Part shown: one piece after another, positions 8,804 through 17,670 of the stretch
Layout: each line of letters starts with the position of its first letter
Numbering within the stretch: position 1 is the first letter of the stretch
Notes under the pieces: model-generated
The model's input: the letters and a program-made list of their open reading frames with translations, nothing else
Database searches by the model: none
Told to the model about the DNA's origin: nothing
DNA from: Heliobacterium mobile
Lineage (GTDB): Bacteria; Bacillota; Desulfitobacteriia; Heliobacteriales; Heliobacteriaceae
Assembly: GCF_009720735.1 (NCBI RefSeq)
Contig: NZ_WNKU01000024.1
Span: 1-48,155, forward strand
Length of the DNA stretch: 48,155 bases
Direction: 5' to 3'
Made by a program: the position numbers and the translations under genes

Positions 8804-9589
8804 ATGGCTGACGTTATTCATACAGCACTTCCCGTGTTGCCCTATATAGAGTTTCATTTAACCGATCATTGTAATTTAGATTGCAAAGCCTGTAGTCACT
8901 TTTGTCCAATTGCAGATGAAAACTTTCTTTCATTGAATGAACACTTAAGGGATATGAGTAGACTGGCCGTAATTTTTGAAAATATCGGCCAAATTCGAAT
9001 TTTAGGTGGGGAGCCCTTACTCCATCCGAACGTGTCGGAGTTTATCAAAACAACGCGCCAATTCTTCCCGTATAGTTATATTACTCTGGTGACGAATGGG
9101 ATTCTGCTGCCCAAAATGGACGACGATTTTTACAAGACACTAAAAACCTATCAAGTGGGATTAGATATATCCATTTATCCCATAGCCGGGTTAAAAAAGG
9201 ATGCACTCCTGGTAAAGGCAAAGGAGTACGACATATCTATTTCCATTAGAGAGGCGAATGAGTTTTTTATTAGTTTGAATCCAAATGGTGATTCAGATAT
9301 AAAGAGTACCTTTGAACATTGTTGGTTAACACAATGTATATTTTTGAGGAATGGAAAGATATATCATTGTGCTTTCGTAGGTCTCGCAGGAACAGTGAAT
9401 AAAGCTTTTAACTTGGCCATACCCGACTCTAGTATTGATATTCATACAAAAACGGGGTCAGAAATCTTAGATTTTCTCCGTCAACCGCCAGCTGCCTGTG
9501 CCTTTTGCACAGGCCATGTATATGTACCTTGGGAAAGGTCAAAAAAGACCTTGCAGGAATGGTGTGCAGTCGTTCGAAGAACCAAATAA
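8804..9589 (+). CDS. Radical SAM protein with SPASM-like C-terminal cysteines
   Basis: The 261-residue protein has the radical SAM [4Fe-4S] motif Cys23-x3-Cys27-x2-Cys30 (CNLDCKACSHFC) and the SAM-binding GGE in RILGGEPLLHPN. A C-terminal set of cysteines (CWLTQC, NGKIYHC, CAFC, WC) resembles a SPASM or twitch auxiliary-cluster domain. The substrate is not deducible. SPASM enzymes modify peptides or sugar-like substrates, and its position inside a run of GT61 genes suggests modification of the glycan, its nucleotide-sugar donor or the glycosylated protein. I chose ATG 8804 because GGGGGGAA lies 6 bases upstream; ATG 8786 has no such site. Confidence 0.75.
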   Translation: MADVIHTALPVLPYIEFHLTDHCNLDCKACSHFCPIADENFLSLNEHLRDMSRLAVIFENIGQIRILGGEPLLHPNVSEFIKTTRQFFPYSYITLVTNGILLPKMDDDFYKTLKTYQVGLDISIYPIAGLKKDALLVKAKEYDISISIREANEFFISLNPNGDSDIKSTFEHCWLTQCIFLRNGKIYHCAFVGLAGTVNKAFNLAIPDSSIDIHTKTGSEILDFLRQPPAACAFCTGHVYVPWERSKKTLQEWCAVVRRTK

Positions 9590-9631
9590 AACGCTGTAGC
9601 TTACTTGAAGGTTGCAACTAAGGAGGTTGTT

Positions 9632-10837
9632 ATGCGTGCCTTTACCATTAAGAGAGCAGGAAAATTTACTTTCCAGACCTATCCTCCGAAAGAATATATC
9701 ACTGCGAAAGAATGGATCGAACGGGAAGGGACAAAACACCCGGGAACCCAATATATAAAAATCTTCTCCAGTGAACCGATCTCTCGCCGTCTACCGGGAA
9801 CACTAGATAAAGAGGCTCACTGGAAGTTTCGATTAGCAGAGGTATTATCCAAAAATATAGAAATCAAGTGTCATGCTCAAATCAATTGGGAATTGTGGAA
9901 AAAATACACTTATCAAAGCCCGGAAGCCTTTGTTGCAGTCATTCCCAACGGACGGGTTTGGGGGACAAATGGAACTGTAATTACGCCGGATAATCAGCTT
10001 CTGTATGACTTATCCGTGGAGTCAACTCTATTTTTGCCACAAACTCATTCCGTTTTTTTGCAATCGTCTCTTCCGAAAATGGAGAAAATCGAAAAAACAG
10101 CAGCGGTGATTACGACTTCCTACGCCGACAGCTTTTATCACTGGATGTTCGATGCATTGCCTCGTTTTGAGTTGATCCGACGTAGTGGGATTTGTCCAGA
10201 TTATTATATTGTCAATGAATGGTACCCCTATCACAAAGAAGCATTGGATATCATCGGTATTCCCGATGAAAAAATTCTTCATTGTAACCAGTTACAACAT
10301 TTTGAATTTCCGCTTTTGCTGGCACCTTCACTTCCGGGGATATGGGGATACATACCCCGATGGGTCCATGATTATCTTCGCAGTACCTTTTTGCCGCAAA
10401 AAAGTCTACTGATGAAGAAACGAAAATTATATATATCCCGGGCGAAGTCGGCTTGGCGCAGGGTGATGAATGAAGAGGCGTTGAGAGAATTGCTCGAAAA
10501 ACAGGGCTTTGAAACATACTATTTAGAAGAGCTATCACTGACAGAGCAAGCGGAGCTATTTGCCCATGCGGAAGCGATTATTGCTCCACATGGTGCGGGA
10601 TTGACCAACTTAGTTTTCGCTTCTCCGGGAGCAAAAGTCATCGAGTTATTCGGTCCCTATTATGTACAGGGACTCTATTGGGCGATGAGTTGCCAAGCGG
10701 GTTTAGAGTACTACTATCTGATCGGCGAGGGGCCACAGCCTGCGGAATATGAAGAACCATTTAAGATTCATTCCGAGGATATGCTGATTGACCTTGAAAA
10801 GGTAGAAAAATTGCTAGCTATAGCCGGCTTGATGTAA
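9632..10837 (+). CDS. Divergent GT61-family glycosyltransferase
   Basis: The 401-residue protein is the fourth GT61 domain in the run. It keeps RRLPGTLDKEAHWKFR, SPEAFVAVIPNGRVWGTNG, PHGAGLTNLVF and YYLIGEGPQ. Two features set it apart: an insertion of roughly 25 residues after HWKFR (KNIEIKCHAQINWELWKK), and SYADSFYHWMFDALPRFEL in place of the GWWNYYHW signature of its three paralogues. The changed signature sits at what should be the substrate pocket, so a different acceptor or donor is plausible. ATG 9632 was chosen over TTG 9605 because AAGGAGG lies 5 bases upstream. Confidence 0.75.
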   Translation: MRAFTIKRAGKFTFQTYPPKEYITAKEWIEREGTKHPGTQYIKIFSSEPISRRLPGTLDKEAHWKFRLAEVLSKNIEIKCHAQINWELWKKYTYQSPEAFVAVIPNGRVWGTNGTVITPDNQLLYDLSVESTLFLPQTHSVFLQSSLPKMEKIEKTAAVITTSYADSFYHWMFDALPRFELIRRSGICPDYYIVNEWYPYHKEALDIIGIPDEKILHCNQLQHFEFPLLLAPSLPGIWGYIPRWVHDYLRSTFLPQKSLLMKKRKLYISRAKSAWRRVMNEEALRELLEKQGFETYYLEELSLTEQAELFAHAEAIIAPHGAGLTNLVFASPGAKVIELFGPYYVQGLYWAMSCQAGLEYYYLIGEGPQPAEYEEPFKIHSEDMLIDLEKVEKLLAIAGLM

Positions 10838-10852
10838 GGCCGGTGTTTTTTT
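10822..10852 (+). terminator. Rho-independent terminator after the GT61 run
   Basis: CCGGC and GCCGG pair around a 10-base loop and are followed by TGTTTTTTT. The hairpin overlaps the end of the GT61 gene at 9632 and separates it from the CgeB-like gene. Confidence 0.75.
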
Positions 10853-10925
10853 GCCCGTTAACTTCGAGTAAACCTATCCATTATTTATTTATTCAAAAAA
10901 GAAATTAAAAAAAAGGAGGGATTCT

Positions 10926-12740
10926 GTGAACCAGGCTATCAACGATACGAAAGTTCTCTGTATCCATTTTTCCGATACGTTCGCGAAAGCCTTCTTTGGT
11001 GAGTATTTTGATGAGAACCGTTACATTACGGTCAGTTGGAAAGAAGATGGCCAGATTCAGATGTCCTCAGACTGTTTTACAATGGAACAGTTAGAACAAA
11101 AACTCCCACAGGGATGGCATCCGGAACTGATTTTTGTTTGGTCTCCCGAATTTTATGCCAACCCGATAGGGCTATTTGAGCAGAATGCTCCTGTTATCGC
11201 CTTAGTGAGTGATTGGAATCTAGGTTATTCCACCCTGGTGAAGACGTTACACTTGTACGATTATGTCTTCATGGACAAAGAAGGGACTCGTCATTTTCGT
11301 TCGCTCGGTTTTGACCATGTATCCTACAGCCCGCTCTACAGTTTTGAACCTCAAGTTCATTTTGACAACGGGAAGGATGAGCGCGATATAGATGTATCCT
11401 TGGTGGGCAACATCAATCACGAAGTCCAATATGACCGCTCCTTCTGGCTCAAAGCGCTCTGCGATTTACGAAAAGAAGGCATAGACGTTCGGATTCTTTC
11501 AGGACTCTTTGGTGAGGAGTACAATGATATTCTAAATCGCTCCAAGATAGTTTTTAATCGTTCGATACGGTCAGAAATGAACCTTCGTTGCTACGAGGCA
11601 CCTCGGGCAGGTGCGCTACTAATGGTGGAAGAGGAAAACAGCGAGGTGGATGAGCACTTAGAGCCGTTTCAAGAATATGTACCTTATCGCCGGGATAATT
11701 TCGTCGGACTGATCAAAAGGTACCTTACGGATGAAACGAAACGTAAGGCCATGGCTCTGCGGGCGCAGATAAAAATCACGGCGAGGGATAGTTACACCTG
11801 TCACTTTAAGAGGATCACCGATATTTTAGAACAATCGGGCTTCTTTGGGAGATACCAAAAGAAGACCGTAACGGTGACGGGTGATGAAATACTCCAGATG
11901 CAGGCTAGGCAAGTGTTTAGTGCAACCTATGGTGAATTTCACAGCCTCTTAGGCCGGCTAATCACGCTTCATAATCAACAATGGCCCGATGATTCCACCG
12001 CTTGGTGGCTCAACATGCGGGCCTGCGCTCAAATGCTCAACCTGCTCGAAAAGAATCTTGAACCAGAAACAAAAAACAGACAGTTTCAAAGAATACTGTC
12101 CGATTGGCAACAGGCGGCCATCATCGATGAGAACGCCTTTGTTCCCCTTTTTAATTTATTTTGGGTCCTAGCAACGTTTCAAAATTATCGGCTAGTTCTC
12201 GATATTTTTTCCGATATCCGGCAACGTTGCCTCACGGCCGGTCTGGAAAGTTTTGAGGGCATCTTTTTTCCCCGCAAGTATGATGACTTTCGAGTGGAGC
12301 GGGAACGAATCCTCTTCTCATCGCCGATCGAGAGTATCGTTCATTCCCGGCTTACCAATCATATCTTAAGCGAACTTTATGAGCAAAAAGGAAAGGCCCA
12401 TCACGGTCTCAATGAGCGGGAAGAGGCGATAGAAGCGCTCGAAGCGAGCATAGGCCTTAGAAGCACGAACGTGCAGGCAAGGTACGTATTGGCTCGGATT
12501 TTGCTAGAGAAAGAAGAAATCGAGCAGGCTGAGAAACACCTAAAAATGACCTTATATTACGCTCCTTTCTTCTTCCCTGCGGTTCGAGATTTGTGCAATC
12601 TTTATGAAGCGCTTGGCGAGGGAAATGCCGCATACTCCTTAGCGAAGGAATATATGCATGTCATCGAAGCCATGCCCAGTTACCGGGGATGGGAAGAGCA
12701 TTTACGAAAATACCTGTCTCATCAGAACCTTGCCGGGTGA
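10926..12740 (+). CDS. CgeB-like glycosyltransferase with TPR domain
   Basis: The 604-residue protein has an N-terminal CgeB-like glycosyltransferase of about 320 residues. Its donor-binding half carries LNRSKIVFNRSIRSEMNLRCYEAPRAGALL in the usual two-part form of the Glyco_trans_1_2 family. A TPR-like helical region follows (about 330-600; WWLNMRACAQML, ALEASIGLRSTNVQARYVLA). In Bacillus subtilis, CgeB belongs to a late sporulation operon for the outermost spore layer. It is the full-length relative of the 3836 protein, which shares both ends but lacks the donor half. It starts with GTG 10926, 6 bases after AAGGAGGG. A weak AACT-N15-CATTATTTA upstream could be a sporulation promoter. Confidence 0.72.
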   Translation: MNQAINDTKVLCIHFSDTFAKAFFGEYFDENRYITVSWKEDGQIQMSSDCFTMEQLEQKLPQGWHPELIFVWSPEFYANPIGLFEQNAPVIALVSDWNLGYSTLVKTLHLYDYVFMDKEGTRHFRSLGFDHVSYSPLYSFEPQVHFDNGKDERDIDVSLVGNINHEVQYDRSFWLKALCDLRKEGIDVRILSGLFGEEYNDILNRSKIVFNRSIRSEMNLRCYEAPRAGALLMVEEENSEVDEHLEPFQEYVPYRRDNFVGLIKRYLTDETKRKAMALRAQIKITARDSYTCHFKRITDILEQSGFFGRYQKKTVTVTGDEILQMQARQVFSATYGEFHSLLGRLITLHNQQWPDDSTAWWLNMRACAQMLNLLEKNLEPETKNRQFQRILSDWQQAAIIDENAFVPLFNLFWVLATFQNYRLVLDIFSDIRQRCLTAGLESFEGIFFPRKYDDFRVERERILFSSPIESIVHSRLTNHILSELYEQKGKAHHGLNEREEAIEALEASIGLRSTNVQARYVLARILLEKEEIEQAEKHLKMTLYYAPFFFPAVRDLCNLYEALGEGNAAYSLAKEYMHVIEAMPSYRGWEEHLRKYLSHQNLAG

Positions 12741-12747
12741 GCATAGT

Positions 12748-12788
12748 AAACCCCCCGAAATAGACCGATGGTCTTATACCGGGGGGTT
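12748..12788. terminator. Hairpin between convergent operons
   Basis: AACCCCCC and GGGGGGTT form the outer stem and TAGACC/GGTCT an inner one, between the ends of the CgeB-like gene and the minus-strand GT2 gene. The flanking T-runs are short, so termination may be modest. Confidence 0.6.
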
Positions 12789-12853
12789 ATCATTTCCTGT
12801 GTTCTTTACAATCCCTAGCGCACTTTTTACCTTAGATCTGCCGCTTATCTCTT

Positions 12854-15037
12854 TCACATCTCGAAAAAGCGTAAAGGAGAACTTTCGGATAAAGCTTCGC
12901 AAACCTGTTGGTGAAACTGCCGCAGCAACTCTTCCATGACGGACTGGAGAAGGTGAAGGGGTAGTTCATCGCGGTCCTGAGACCAATTACCCAGAGCCGT
13001 GGAAAGTACGGTAAGGCTTTTTTCGAATAAACCTAAGGTTGCTAAGGTCTTAGCACAGATAAGCAACCTGTAGGTACTCGTTAAGTGATATTCCTCAAGA
13101 TACTGTTTCAGCGGAATAGACTGTCTTTCGGCGATTCGCACAATCTGCTCAACAGACTGTGAACTTATATCCGGTTGATCGAGGGTCTTTATGAAAATGT
13201 CTATCGCTTTCGAGTCATCGCCTTTTTCCGCATAAAGAACGCCCAGTAATAATTCTGCAGCATATCTGCCTGTTCCGGCGAGGACAACATATCGACTCCA
13301 AGGGGCGTCGCCCAATTGTAGGCACCGCCGTATAGACACTTCTGCCTCCTGGTAGTTCCCGAGAGAAAGCTGTGCATAAGCCTCAAAATAATAAAGATCG
13401 GTGTAATCCGGGAAAAGCAGGATCCCTTGCCGGGCGATTTGAATGGCTAATAGATAGGTTGCCTTTTGCAAAAGAGCATAAACGTAGTAAAAGTAGAGTT
13501 CAGCGTCCTTCGGTTCGGCCTTTTCCTGAATACACCGCTCAAAAACTCGAACTGCCGAATCATACTCTCTATCATTGCATTGATAGAGAGTGACATCAGC
13601 CGAAATCAGCTTGTCTGCCACTGTCTCCGAATTTCGAAACAGTCGACACATGCCTTTACGGGTTCGACGGGGTATCGATGGGTTTCCGGGAAGCATAGAT
13701 TCGATTTTAAAGATATAGCCATCGGCATCGCTAGTCGCAACAAGCTGGCTAATTTTTTTCCGGTCCTCGGCACAAAGCGTCTCGTTCGTGTTGACCATAA
13801 GAATCCATTTTCCTTTTGCCTGCACGAGGGCCTTCTTTCGGGCGTCGACGATAGGAGTCGTTCGGGAAACCTGCAATACAGTTGCTCCAAATTGTTTGGC
13901 CCGTTCTGGCGTTTCATCGAGGGAGCCCATATCGACATAGATGACCTGTTCACCGAGTTCGTGGATACTCTGAAGACATCGGCCGATTTCATTGACTGCG
14001 TCATGACCGATAATACAAATGGTAATGTCAAGGTTTGAGTTAAAAGCTCGTTGCTTTTTTACGTTATCGAGAAAAACGGCGGGGGAGGTCCCGTGAAAAG
14101 GGGTCTCTGAGGGGTATTGCAAAGAATCGGAGGAAGCAAGATAGCTTTCGAATATTTCATAAGCTTGACTATACCGTCCGCAGTGGTAATGACACATTCC
14201 TTCCAGGTATCGTAAGTCTCGATATCCTTTGAATACCTTTAGATAATCGGTGAGATGACTGAGCGCATCGGCATAGCGGCCGAGTGCCATTCGCGCTGCC
14301 GTGAGCTTTTTAATCAGAAAAGGTACATAACCCTGTTGAAGTGACGATGTTAACTGTAGGCTCTGTTCAAAGCTAGAGAGAGCCTCTTCGATTTGGCCTA
14401 GCCGTAAGTACTCACTTCCCTTGTTATACCAGAAGAAGCCGTCTCTATCTTTTGCTGGGTAATTTTCTAAGATTTGCAGGTTTCGTTGTATTTTTGCGTG
14501 AATGTGGGTTTTCGATGGATCGTATCCATAATGAATAATTTTAAGGGAACTCGTACCGACGCAATTCGTGCCTCCGGCTTTATAGAGCGAGGGAAGAATC
14601 TGCTCGTGAATTCGACCCGTAAACCGGTACTGTTCTTTATTGCGGAACAGGCGCACCGTCGGAGAACAGATCTCGAGGGTACTTCCAATCCGATTTACGA
14701 TCTGCAGATGATAAGCTTCGTAAGCAGAAGCTGTGGTGATGTTTATAAGTTCAGTGGCGGAGGCTTCCTCTAGCTCTTCATCACAGTCCAAGACAAGGAT
14801 CCAATTTCCCCGTGCTTTCTCCAGGGACTTGTTTCGGGCGAAACTAAAGTCGTCCTGCCAGGGTTCTAGAAAGACCTTCGCTCCCATCGCTTGGGCAATT
14901 TCTATGGTTGCATCGGTGGAACCGGTATCGACGACGATCATTTCTTCCACATAATCTCGGGCACTGGATAGGCAGCGCCCGATGTGTTCCGCTTCGTTCC
15001 TCGCAATTAGGCAAAGGCTGATAGAGCTACTGTTCAT
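12854..15037 (-). CDS. Tandem GT2/TPR protein with one degenerate GT2 domain
   Basis: The 727-residue protein has a first GT2 domain (residues 1-230) with SLCLIARNEAEHI, VVDTGSTD, DDFSFARN and the metal-binding DCD at 84-86. TPR-like helices follow (210-300). A second GT2-like domain (about 337-460; ITICIIGHDAVNEIGRCLQS) has NTN at 416-418 where DxD is expected and GHD for the KNE/RNE motif, so it is probably inactive. More TPR-like helices complete the protein. It resembles the GT2/TPR proteins of spore and exopolysaccharide loci such as CgeD-type proteins. It overlaps the upstream gene by 4 bases (ATGA), so the two are translationally coupled. Acceptor and donor are unknown. Confidence 0.75.
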   Translation of the reverse strand: MNSSSISLCLIARNEAEHIGRCLSSARDYVEEMIVVDTGSTDATIEIAQAMGAKVFLEPWQDDFSFARNKSLEKARGNWILVLDCDEELEEASATELINITTASAYEAYHLQIVNRIGSTLEICSPTVRLFRNKEQYRFTGRIHEQILPSLYKAGGTNCVGTSSLKIIHYGYDPSKTHIHAKIQRNLQILENYPAKDRDGFFWYNKGSEYLRLGQIEEALSSFEQSLQLTSSLQQGYVPFLIKKLTAARMALGRYADALSHLTDYLKVFKGYRDLRYLEGMCHYHCGRYSQAYEIFESYLASSDSLQYPSETPFHGTSPAVFLDNVKKQRAFNSNLDITICIIGHDAVNEIGRCLQSIHELGEQVIYVDMGSLDETPERAKQFGATVLQVSRTTPIVDARKKALVQAKGKWILMVNTNETLCAEDRKKISQLVATSDADGYIFKIESMLPGNPSIPRRTRKGMCRLFRNSETVADKLISADVTLYQCNDREYDSAVRVFERCIQEKAEPKDAELYFYYVYALLQKATYLLAIQIARQGILLFPDYTDLYYFEAYAQLSLGNYQEAEVSIRRCLQLGDAPWSRYVVLAGTGRYAAELLLGVLYAEKGDDSKAIDIFIKTLDQPDISSQSVEQIVRIAERQSIPLKQYLEEYHLTSTYRLLICAKTLATLGLFEKSLTVLSTALGNWSQDRDELPLHLLQSVMEELLRQFHQQVCEALSESSPLRFFEM

Positions 15038-17031
15038 GTGAGCAAAGCCTCCCTATAGTAGGCTGCTTTTTTTTCTATCGAGCGGAGCCAGAGGAGAAGT
15101 GGCCTAAGTTGGGGAGCGTCATCGGGTATTTTTTGCTGGACGTCACTAGCTAGTACAAAGCAGCTTTTTGCCATTTGTTCTAATGCAGAGGCGGCATAAC
15201 TTTCATTGGCGGGGTTATGTTTGAGTGCGGTCAAATAATGGTGAAGTGCCTTTTGTGGGGTGGTAAGCCTTTCCGAAGTCCTACCCAGAAGAAAGTGTAC
15301 TTCGTCGTCATCAGAAAAACCACTCGCGACGGCCTCTACCAATAGGGGATATGCTTTCTCCTCATTCCCTTGAAGAAAGGACAGTTTCCCGAGCAGAAAG
15401 AATGCCTCACCGATGTCGTGGCTTTCCGTATAGAGCCGTCGTAAGTGGAGAGCCTTCTCTAGATATCCCAAGCTCTCCATTTCTAGGGCGATCGATAATA
15501 TCTCTAGAGCGATTTCATCGTTTCGTACAGATAAATCGCTTTCACTGCTACGGTTCAGGATGATCTTGTCCGCAAGCTGTAAGGCTTGGCTCAAGGGGGA
15601 ATCGAAATCGAAAAAAGTACGGATCAGCGGAGACGCTTCTTTCGGAGGATCTTGAAGCCATAAAATTAGGCAATGATAGAGAAGCCGCTCTCGGGTTGAG
15701 GAATCGTGAGGAAAAACCTTCAGGATCGCTTCGGCTTCTTCAAAACGTTTCAAAGGAATAAGGCATTTGATCTTCCATAACAGAAGGATTGGGTCAATCT
15801 CTTTGAGTTGGTTCAGACAATCTAAACAGGGTTGGAAATGTTTCCCCGCATATAACAACTGGATAACGATGTGGGTATGAGTGAAGAAGTGTTTTCGTAA
15901 TCCTTCGGCCGTACTTGGTGTAGCCAGGATTTTTCGGATATTGCTATCTAGCTGTAGTTGAGTATGAAGGGACGATTCTTTCGGCTGGGTCTGAAGGAGC
16001 TGTTCGATAGCTTCTTCATGGAGATTGATTTGCGCATATAACTCAGCGAGTTGGAAGTGGGGGAGAGACCCTGTGATTCCTTCCTCTGTCGGATATTCAA
16101 AAGGTACTTTGCGAAATAGGAGACATTTTGAGAAGTCAGCGATTGCTTCTTTTCGTCGATTCAGATCTCGGTTTAGACATCCTCGTAGAAAAAATAGGTC
16201 TGGATAATCGGAAAAATAAGTCAATCCCTCATTCACGATCTCCAAAGCTAACTCGTATTCTCCATACATGTATAAACAACGGCCGTAATCCCGATACAAA
16301 GCCGGCTCAAATCCACGAAAAAAGTCTAGCCGTTCACGGGAAATATGAAAATGTTCTAGCGCCTTGTTGAGGACGCCGAGTGCCATATAACTAACACCGA
16401 GGTTGTAGTGATGAAAAGCATTATGGGGATCTAGCCTAATTTCTTTTTCAAGTAAGCGAATATTGCGTTGTGCCTTGTGCTGCTGATCGACGAGCTGCGG
16501 ATTATATCCATGATGAAGGATGGGAAGTTGGGAATGTATTACTGACCCTAAATGGGCTCTGCGTATACTCGGGATGATTTGTTCGTGGATTTTTCCTTCA
16601 AAGCGGTACTCTTGACGGTTGCGAAATAAGCGCAGATTCGTGTGGGTGATGTGGTTATGTCCATCTACCAGTGAATTGACATTGATTACTGTAAAATTCC
16701 ATCCTTCAACATCAGGCTCAGCGACGAGTTTACGTAAACGCTGAGCCGTATCCAGGGGGAGCTCTTCGTCGGCATCCAAAAAAAGTATCCATTGCTTTGT
16801 TGCCTGGCGAATGGATTCATTTCTGGCTGCCGAAAAATCATCCTTCCAAGGGCTTTTAATCAGGGTTGCCCCGAAGGAAAGGGCAATATCCGGTGTCTCA
16901 TCGATGGACCCGGTATCTACGATAATGATTTCATCCACAAAGGGAGATACACTCTCCAGACACCGGTGCAAATGCTTTGCTTCATTCTTGACGATCATAC
17001 AGAGACTAATGGATAGGGGACTAAGACACAT
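15034..17031 (-). CDS. GT2 glycosyltransferase with TPR repeats
   Basis: The 665-residue protein has an N-terminal GT2 domain with SLCMIVKNEAKHLHRCLES, IVDTGSIDET, DDFSAARNES and the DxD metal site D86-A-D88 (WILFLDADEEL), then HHGYNP near residue 165. From about 185 on it is a long array of TPR-like helices (HNAFHHYNLGVSYMALG; EDEVHFLLGR-type repeats near the C-terminus). It is paralogous to the first half of the 12854 protein. ATG 17031 was chosen over GTG 17040 because AGGTGG sits just upstream. It is first in a two-gene minus-strand operon behind a sigma-K-like element. Membrane segments are absent, so it acts in the cytoplasm, presumably of the mother cell if it is a sporulation gene. 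Confidence 0.77.
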   Translation of the reverse strand: MCLSPLSISLCMIVKNEAKHLHRCLESVSPFVDEIIIVDTGSIDETPDIALSFGATLIKSPWKDDFSAARNESIRQATKQWILFLDADEELPLDTAQRLRKLVAEPDVEGWNFTVINVNSLVDGHNHITHTNLRLFRNRQEYRFEGKIHEQIIPSIRRAHLGSVIHSQLPILHHGYNPQLVDQQHKAQRNIRLLEKEIRLDPHNAFHHYNLGVSYMALGVLNKALEHFHISRERLDFFRGFEPALYRDYGRCLYMYGEYELALEIVNEGLTYFSDYPDLFFLRGCLNRDLNRRKEAIADFSKCLLFRKVPFEYPTEEGITGSLPHFQLAELYAQINLHEEAIEQLLQTQPKESSLHTQLQLDSNIRKILATPSTAEGLRKHFFTHTHIVIQLLYAGKHFQPCLDCLNQLKEIDPILLLWKIKCLIPLKRFEEAEAILKVFPHDSSTRERLLYHCLILWLQDPPKEASPLIRTFFDFDSPLSQALQLADKIILNRSSESDLSVRNDEIALEILSIALEMESLGYLEKALHLRRLYTESHDIGEAFFLLGKLSFLQGNEEKAYPLLVEAVASGFSDDDEVHFLLGRTSERLTTPQKALHHYLTALKHNPANESYAASALEQMAKSCFVLASDVQQKIPDDAPQLRPLLLWLRSIEKKAAYYREALLT

Positions 17032-17065
17032 AAGCTCCACCTGTCTTTAACCTTATCTCTTCCCC

Positions 17066-17094
17066 CAGCTTATGAAGAATCGGCGAAGTGGTCA
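17066..17094 (-). promoter_or_regulatory. Sigma-K-like promoter for the GT2 operon
   Basis: On the minus strand GACC, a 15-base spacer and CATAAGCTG (17074-17066) resemble mACm-N16-CATAnnnTA with the final A replaced by G. It lies about 35 bases before ATG 17031. Confidence 0.3.
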
Positions 17095-17101
17095 CAAGGA
17101 T

Positions 17102-17131
17102 AAAAAAATCAGACCTAACCATAGGTCTGAT
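17102..17131 (-). terminator. Rho-independent terminator after the 17145 gene
   Basis: A perfect 10-bp stem (ATCAGACCTA / TAGGTCTGAT) is followed on the minus strand by TTTTTTT. It ends the small-gene transcript just before the GT2 operon promoter. Confidence 0.85.
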
Positions 17132-17144
17132 AAAATCATTTAGA

Positions 17145-17489
17145 CTATAGTGAACAAGGCATAGTCACGCATTCTGCAGCAAAAATATCGACATCGTAGG
17201 TAGCCGAGGCGCAGACCGTCTCACAGATGGGAATTACGGTACCGTTCAAGGCGCCAGGAGTAATGGCATCAACGAATTTCATGGCCACTACCGTACCGCC
17301 GGGTGGATTAGTACGGCGTACTCGAACGAGGAACTTAAAGGGACCCTGACTGGCGCAGACCGGACATTCGGGATCGACCGAAACACTTAATTGGATAGCA
17401 CGGTTTGTGTCACATTGCAATGTAACGGGTACGATCCGACACCGGTTGGGGTCAACAGTGGCTGTGGTCATGGCATCTCTAAGTCCCAT
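17145..17489 (-). CDS. Small Cys-rich protein, probable spore-surface component
   Basis: The 114-residue protein has Cys spaced through it (RC, LQC, CPVC, PIC, VC, EC, PC), a Gly/Pro-containing centre (RRTNPPGGTVVAMKFVD) and beta-strand-like alternation. Its first 30 residues align with the protein at 706 (LRDAMTTATVDPNRC against IKDASTSVTVGPNEV). I do not recognise a named family; Ena-type appendage and other Cys-bonded spore-fibre proteins are comparable in size and composition only. The start ATG 17489 follows AGGAGG by 8 bases. It has its own promoter-like motif and a perfect terminator, so it is monocistronic. It diverges from the 17671 gene. Confidence 0.65.
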   Translation of the reverse strand: MGLRDAMTTATVDPNRCRIVPVTLQCDTNRAIQLSVSVDPECPVCASQGPFKFLVRVRRTNPPGGTVVAMKFVDAITPGALNGTVIPICETVCASATYDVDIFAAECVTMPCSL

Positions 17490-17529
17490 TGCAACAACCT
17501 CCTGATAAAAAAATTAAGACTTACAATTC

Positions 17530-17558
17530 CATCATATGGTACTTTACAACAAAGAGTT
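17530..17558 (-). promoter_or_regulatory. Sigma-K-like promoter of the 17145-17489 gene
   Basis: On the minus strand AACT, exactly 16 bases, then CATATGATG (17538-17530). The predicted start of transcription leaves a leader of about 35 bases containing AGGAGG. Confidence 0.4.
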
Positions 17559-17606
17559 ACTGGATGAGTTATAGACCGATGATGTCCTGTGGAATATTTC
17601 ACTAGG

Positions 17607-17634
17607 CACATCGTTTTTTAGAAAACATAGTATG
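17607..17634 (+). promoter_or_regulatory. Sigma-K-like promoter of the 17671 gene
   Basis: CACA (17607-17610), 15 bases, then CATAGTATG (17626-17634). If used, transcription starts downstream of the ATG-less frame opening at 17632, which supports the start at ATG 17671. Confidence 0.35.
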
Positions 17635-17670
17635 GGTTGGATAGGAGCAAACGAGCGGAGGAATTGCACT

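Noticed and set aside
12748-12788. Attachment site or recombination site at the palindrome between convergent operons
   Set aside because: Convergent gene ends explain it better as a terminator; no integrase is nearby.
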